The position numbers were made by a program, and so were the translations under genes. Of a DNA stretch of 64,000 bases, positions 60,051-64,000 are shown piece after piece. The notes under the pieces were generated by a model, which saw only the letters and a program-made list of their open reading frames with translations, ran no database searches and was not told the DNA's origin. This DNA comes from JAUVPB01 sp965223695 (GTDB lineage: Bacteria; Actinomycetota; Thermoleophilia; Gaiellales; Gaiellaceae): assembly GCA_965223695.1 (NCBI GenBank), contig CBDCXJ010000025.1:149323-213322 (forward strand). Direction: 5' to 3'. The stretch's first letter is position 1. The number at the start of each line of letters is the position of its first letter.

Positions 60051-60475
60051 GATTCCACCTCTCTCCAGAAGGGCTCACGCACTCTCGTCTGCGCGAGCAG
60101 GGTTTCGTCGAATGGCTCTGTCTCGTAGCCGCGGGGCTGTGGAGGCCCGGCCTTGTACTCGGTCAATCGCTCGATCCGCGCGAGCACGCGTGGGTCGACG
60201 TAGTACGCGTTGTAGGCAACACTGATCAGGATCGCGAACGCGTCGGGCTGGCTCACCTCGACCCCGCGAAGGGCTTCGCTCCTGGCGTCGGCGTCGAGCG
60301 CTACGAAGGCCTCCGGCAAGTCGGCTAGCACGTTCTCGATCGCATCCGGCGCCGCACCGAGCAGCGGGTCGTCGAGGACGATCTCTGCCAGCCCGAGCTC
60401 GCCTGCCCCGCCAAGCTCGTCGACGGCGGGAAGTAGGCGATCGAGGACCGCGCCGAGCAGCTCGTGATCGATCAT
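60047..60475 (-). CDS. Gluconate 2-dehydrogenase subunit 3-like protein
   Basis: The 142-residue protein reads LLGAVLDRLLPAVDELGGAGELG and AFAILISVAYNAYYVDPRVLARI, the layout of the small (gamma) subunit that accompanies FAD-GMC dehydrogenases. No Tat signal is present, unlike the periplasmic versions. ATG 60475 overlaps the GMC oxidoreductase stop (ATGA) and its stop overlaps the SDR gene, so three genes form one unit. Confidence 0.8.
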   Translation of the reverse strand: MIDHELLGAVLDRLLPAVDELGGAGELGLAEIVLDDPLLGAAPDAIENVLADLPEAFVALDADARSEALRGVEVSQPDAFAILISVAYNAYYVDPRVLARIERLTEYKAGPPQPRGYETEPFDETLLAQTRVREPFWREVES

Positions 60476-62094
60476 GCGGCCGCCTCGAGATCGCGTCGCG
60501 TGGCGACGACATGGTCGGCTGTTCGCAGCGCAAGCGCCTGAATCGTCGAGGTCGGGTTCAGCCCTCCGCAGGTGACGAACACACTGCCGTCGACGATGAA
60601 GAGGTTGGGCACATCGTGCGCGCGACCGAAGCGATCGACGACGGATCGGGCCGGGTCGCTCCCCATCCGTGCCGTGCCCATCAGGTGGAAGCCAGTTCCA
60701 GGGACCAAGCGTTGCGGCACGATCTCGGCGGCACCAGCTTCGGCGAACGCCTCTGAGGCCCGCGCGGAGCCGTAGTCGAGCAGCGTCCAGGTGTTCTCGT
60801 CGATCTCGTAGTGCAAAGCTGGGCACTGGATCCCGCTCGAGTCGACGAGCTCGGGGTCGAGCGCCACGTAGTTCGTTTCGCGTGGCAGATCCTCGGCGGT
60901 CACGGTGAGCGTCGCGCTCCGACCCAGCTGCCTCAGCATCTTGTCGTGATGACCCGCACCCCATGGGAGCTGCGGCAGGTAGCGGCCGATCGCCGTGCCC
61001 AGTGGGCCGTCGCCCCGGATCAGCTGCATCTGGAAACCTCGGACGGCGTCGCGCTCGGGATCGGTCTCGTAGAACTCCTGACAGACGATCGAGGCGGCGA
61101 ACGGCCCCTTGTAGGCCTCGAGATCCTCGCCGAACACGCCCGTGACCATCCCGGTCACGTGGTGCATGAGGTTTTTGCCGACAAGGCCCGACGCGTTCGC
61201 GAGCCCATCCGGAAACTGCGTTGAGTGGGACAGCAGCAGGAGGCGCGCGGTGCCGACGCCGTTTGCCGCCATCACGACAGCGCGCGCGGGCTGATGTCTC
61301 GTCACACCCTCGGTGTCGATCCATGTCGCCCCGCTCGCGCGCCCGCGCGCGTCAACTGTGACCTCGGCAACCCGGGCGCCGATCTGAAGCCGCGCTCCGT
61401 TGGCCAGCGCTAGCGGCCAGTAGGTCGTGTCCGTGCTCGCCCGCGCCCGCTGGGGACACCCGAGGTCACAGGGCCCGCAGTTGTTGCATGCGCCACGGCC
61501 CTCGCCGTAGGGGCGCGAGTTGATAGCAGCCTCGACCGGCCACCAGTGCCACCCGAGTCGATCGAACGCCGAGGCCAGCCGCACGGCACCGCGGCCGAGC
61601 GCGATCGGTGGAAGCGGCCGCGGCGGCCGCGGCGGGTTCGCGGGATCGCCGACGATCCCGGCCACACCCATCATGCGGTCGTTCAGGTCGTAAAAGGGCT
61701 CGAGCTCGAAGTAATCGATCGGCCAGTCCTCAGCGACGCCGTCGAGCGTCCTGACCCTGAAATCCGATGGGTGGAAGCGCGGGAACCCGCAGGCCCAGTG
61801 CAGCGTCGAACCCCCCACCGCGTTGTACATCAGCGGCATGATCGGCGTCTCGGAGTCGTTGATTGGGTAGTCCGCGAGGAGCCGGCGGTGGTTCGGGTAG
61901 GGGTTCCACTCGCGGTCGCGCCGAAGCTCCCAATCGACCTCGGTCGAGGCCGCGCGATCGTGGTCGATCCATCCACCCTGCTCGAGGCAGAGGACGTCGA
62001 GACCCGCCTCGCTCAGACGCCACGCGGCGGCGGCGCCCGAGGCACCGGCTCCGACGACGAGGACGTCGACAGGGGCTTCTTTGGCCTGGCTCAC
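60472..62094 (-). CDS. GMC-family oxidoreductase with ferredoxin-like cysteine motif
   Basis: The 540-residue flavoprotein has the FAD start VDVLVVGAGASGAAAAWRLSEAGLDVLCLEQG (key GAGASGAAAA), VGGSTLHWACG, and the C-terminal GFHLMGTARMGSDPARSVVD and GGLNPTSTIQALALR typical of gluconate- or choline-dehydrogenase-like GMC enzymes. Residues 203-213 form CNNCGPCDLGC, then P: the CX2CX2CX3CP pattern of a [4Fe-4S] site. No Tat signal is visible. It acts with the small subunit encoded next. Substrate could be a sugar acid, polyol or sterol. Confidence 0.88.
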   Translation of the reverse strand: MSQAKEAPVDVLVVGAGASGAAAAWRLSEAGLDVLCLEQGGWIDHDRAASTEVDWELRRDREWNPYPNHRRLLADYPINDSETPIMPLMYNAVGGSTLHWACGFPRFHPSDFRVRTLDGVAEDWPIDYFELEPFYDLNDRMMGVAGIVGDPANPPRPPRPLPPIALGRGAVRLASAFDRLGWHWWPVEAAINSRPYGEGRGACNNCGPCDLGCPQRARASTDTTYWPLALANGARLQIGARVAEVTVDARGRASGATWIDTEGVTRHQPARAVVMAANGVGTARLLLLSHSTQFPDGLANASGLVGKNLMHHVTGMVTGVFGEDLEAYKGPFAASIVCQEFYETDPERDAVRGFQMQLIRGDGPLGTAIGRYLPQLPWGAGHHDKMLRQLGRSATLTVTAEDLPRETNYVALDPELVDSSGIQCPALHYEIDENTWTLLDYGSARASEAFAEAGAAEIVPQRLVPGTGFHLMGTARMGSDPARSVVDRFGRAHDVPNLFIVDGSVFVTCGGLNPTSTIQALALRTADHVVATRRDLEAAA

Positions 62095-62131
62095 GGCGAC
62101 GGGATTATTAAGGACCGGCGAAACTCACTGG

Positions 62132-63016
62132 ATGACCGCGATCCTCCTGGCCTGTCTGGCGGGCTTTTTTCTCGGCGTCACCAGCGTCGGCACCCGGTTG
62201 GCGCTCCGGCGCGCACCGTCGCTCCTGGCCGGCGCGTTCGTGGCGAACCTCGGGGCATTCGCTCTCGTTGCGATCGTCGCTCTGATCTCGGGCGTCAGCC
62301 GCTCGGACTTCGAAGTCGACACGCTCTGCCCGTTCCTCGTAATTGGCGCCGTCATTCCCGGAACGACCCAGATGCTCTACGTGCGGGCCGTCCGCGACGC
62401 CGGTGCCGCCCGAACGCAGGTCGTCATGGCGATAGCACCGCTCTTCGCCGCACTGCTTGCGGTCGGACTCCTCGACGAGGAGTGGGGACCGCTGCTGATC
62501 GTGGGAACGCTCCTGGTCGTCGTCGGCGGGATGGCACTCGCCTGGGATCGCAGCCGCCCGGTTGGCTTCCGAGCAGCCGGCATAGTGATCGCGATCGCGC
62601 TCGCGATCGCGATGGCCTCACGTGACACCGCAACTCGTTGGGCACTCAGCGAGACCGACGCAAGCGTGTTCGTCGAGACTGCGGCCGTCCTGTTGGCCGC
62701 GGCCGTCATGGCGATCGTGTGGCCGGCGATCCTGGTTCGGAGCCGGCCCGACTGGCAGGCGCTCCGCTCGGCCATGGTTCCCTTCGGCCTCGTCGCCGTG
62801 CTTATCGGTTTCGGCTACATAGCCACTTTTGGTGCGTTCGAGCGTGGGACCGTCACGCTGATCGCGCCGCTGATCGGCACGCACGCGCTCTGGTCGGTCG
62901 TGGTTGCCAACGCCGTGCTCGGCCATACGGAGGCGATTGGCCGCAGGCTGATGGCCGCCTCGCTCCTGATCGTCGCTGGGGCGGCACTTATCTCGGTGGC
63001 GAAGATGGTCGCGTGA
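62132..63016 (+). CDS. EamA/DMT-superfamily transporter
   Basis: The 294-residue protein has ten hydrophobic segments in two EamA repeats (for example IGAVIPGTTQMLYVRAVRDAGAARTQVVMAIAPLFAALLAV, key residues around ARAxxPLFA, and its second-half equivalent RGTVTLIAPLIGTHALWSVV). Start ATG 62132 places the first membrane helix at the N-terminus. Family members export metabolites or amino acids. Its stop overlaps the next gene's GTG start. Confidence 0.85.
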   Translation: MTAILLACLAGFFLGVTSVGTRLALRRAPSLLAGAFVANLGAFALVAIVALISGVSRSDFEVDTLCPFLVIGAVIPGTTQMLYVRAVRDAGAARTQVVMAIAPLFAALLAVGLLDEEWGPLLIVGTLLVVVGGMALAWDRSRPVGFRAAGIVIAIALAIAMASRDTATRWALSETDASVFVETAAVLLAAAVMAIVWPAILVRSRPDWQALRSAMVPFGLVAVLIGFGYIATFGAFERGTVTLIAPLIGTHALWSVVVANAVLGHTEAIGRRLMAASLLIVAGAALISVAKMVA

Positions 63017-63681
63017 CGGTCGAAGAGGCTCAGGCTGTGCTCGCGAACGCACCGCCCGGCGCCGACGTATCGACCGCGGGGCCGGCACGGGGCGTCTACG
63101 TCTATCGCACCGAGGGCTCCGAGGAGATCGACGCGCTCCTCTCGCCCAGCCACACCTATCCGGGCGACACGGTTCTCACCGTCGCTGGCAGCTTGTGCGG
63201 GTGGACCGAGCGATGGGAGCCGCTCGAGGGTCGAAGCACCGAGCGTGAGCTGTGCGCTTCGGACGAGGGGCTGCGGCTTGCCGGCTACCGGGAGATCCAT
63301 ACCTTCCTCGCGAACACCGACGCCCGCGACTACGTCTGTGACACGTCGGCCGTGCTGCTGTCGCCCGCCGCGCGCGATGGCGAGACCAGGACCTTTACGT
63401 GCGACGCCGGCCACACGGCCGAGACCTGGACGGGCGGAGTCGTCGCGCTCGAAGACGATCCGATTGCGGCTCCTGCGCGCGTGCTCTACCTGCGCTTCGA
63501 GACGGTCCTGAGCGGCTGCACGAGCGGGACCAGCGTCAAGGAGCTCTGGCTGCGCGAAAGCGACTTCCTCGTGATCCGCGAGCGCGTAGTCAACGAAAGC
63601 GCCACGGGCACGGCGATCGGCGACGTCGCCTACGCCGAGCGCTACGTCCTGGAGCTCACGACTCCAACCCCGGCCGGCTAG
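63013..63681 (+). CDS. Conserved protein of unknown function
   Basis: The 222-residue protein begins EEAQAVLANAPPGADVSTAGPARGVYVYRTEGSEEIDAL and carries several paired cysteines (SLCGWTERWEP, YVCDTSAV, TCDAGHTAET, SGCTSGTSVKELWL), suggestive of disulfides, yet no signal peptide is visible. The beta-rich pattern resembles actinobacterial proteins of unknown role. GTG 63013 overlaps the transporter stop (GTGA). It is convergent with the amidase gene (2-bp gap). Confidence 0.6.
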   Translation: MTVEEAQAVLANAPPGADVSTAGPARGVYVYRTEGSEEIDALLSPSHTYPGDTVLTVAGSLCGWTERWEPLEGRSTERELCASDEGLRLAGYREIHTFLANTDARDYVCDTSAVLLSPAARDGETRTFTCDAGHTAETWTGGVVALEDDPIAAPARVLYLRFETVLSGCTSGTSVKELWLRESDFLVIRERVVNESATGTAIGDVAYAERYVLELTTPTPAG

Positions 63682-63683
63682 AT

Positions 63684-64000
63684 CTAGTTGTCGCCGGCGA
63701 GCGCCGCGTGGCGCTGCGCCAGCTCGAGCAGCCACAGGTCGGAGCCCTTCGGACCGATCACGCCGAGGCCGACGGGGCAGCCGTCGATCTCGCCGGCCGG
63801 AATCGTGATCTGCGGACACTCCGCCAATCCGGCGCTGCAGGTGAGCATCATCGCGCGGGTGCGGTAGCGCTCGAGCTCGTCCGCGGTCTCGTCGAGCCGA
63901 GGCGCGACCCTCGGAACGGCAGGGGTCACAATTACGGCGCCGGCGTCCAGCGCGGACGCGACGTCGCTCCGAGCCGCGTCCTGAACCGCCCGCGCCTCTC
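63684..64000 (-). CDS. Amidase signature family, C-terminal part (cut by window edge)
   Basis: The open frame runs off the right edge. It encodes DAGAVIVTPAVPRVAPRLDET, then LTCSAGLAECPQITIPAGEIDGCPVGLGVIGPKGSDLWLLELA, which matches the C-terminal end of amidase-signature enzymes (..VTP..P..AP.., GLP...P.G...PVG.Q..GP.G.D..LL.LA). The catalytic serines and lysine lie outside the window. Substrate unknown. Confidence 0.8.
   Translation of the reverse strand, partial: EARAVQDAARSDVASALDAGAVIVTPAVPRVAPRLDETADELERYRTRAMMLTCSAGLAECPQITIPAGEIDGCPVGLGVIGPKGSDLWLLELAQRHAALAGDN

Noticed and set aside
1..64000. CRISPR array, tRNA or rRNA genes
   Set aside because: No regularly spaced repeats, cloverleaf sequence or rRNA-like sequence was noticed on either strand. 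A covariance-model scan was not possible.

Overview
The window is GC-rich throughout, uses many GTG and TTG starts, packs genes with 4-nt ATGA/GTGA overlaps, and encodes an F420-type luciferase-like oxidoreductase, a form II CoxMLS molybdenum hydroxylase, DHA2 transporters, PucR and MarR regulators and a Ser/Thr-kinase fragment. This points to a high-GC actinobacterium, most like a soil or metagenomic Thermoleophilia-type lineage. That placement is inference from gene content. No rRNA, tRNA or CRISPR array was seen.

Region 1 (1-6423) is a decayed surface-polysaccharide neighbourhood invaded by insertion sequences. An IS256-family element (216-1596) sits inside a COG4671-type glycosyltransferase gene. 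A 10-bp target duplication allows exact reconstruction of the broken frame. Upstream is a sulfotransferase fused to a truncated second sulfotransferase and bounded by a 27-bp direct repeat. Two IS3-family elements (3804-5083 and 5138-6423) follow. Both have intact OrfB but OrfA interrupted by stop codons.

Region 2 (6675-21423) is a catabolic island of two facing gene blocks. The plus-strand block is hyuA-hyuB-SDR-maleate isomerase-NicX (2,5-dihydroxypyridine dioxygenase). The minus-strand block is an F420-type oxidoreductase, TauE/SafE permease, CoxS, CoxL, CoxM, an OsmC-like protein with a zinc-ribbon tail, and RidA. Together they suggest an N-heterocycle (pyridine-type) degradation route in which HyuAB may replace the usual NicD/NicF hydrolases. 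Region 3 (21532-34623) holds an MscS channel, a DrrAB-like ABC exporter, an enolase-superfamily enzyme, two intradiol dioxygenases, a two-gene PEP-synthase/phenylphosphate-synthase-like phosphotransferase, an L,D-transpeptidase and small conserved proteins.

Region 4 (34753-45244) carries a copper amine oxidase, quinone oxidoreductase, amidase, berberine-bridge-type oxidase, MFS transporter, YceH, Ppx/GppA and a glycosyltransferase with an apparent internal deletion. Region 5 (45276-53120) is a three-gene split glutamate synthase with unusual fusions, a divergent thioesterase and a PucR-type regulator. Region 6 (53323-64000) has a UDP-glucose pyrophosphorylase, a MarR gene with a perfect operator palindrome, a tandem-fused CoA transferase, a nitroreductase, an SDR, a GMC oxidoreductase pair with a ferredoxin-like cysteine motif, a DMT transporter and an amidase cut by the window edge.

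Four genes (hyuB, tauE-like, the intradiol lipoprotein and the unknown gene at 32921) each need one frameshift to read through. This could be real decay or indel error in the assembly, and it limits confidence in those products.
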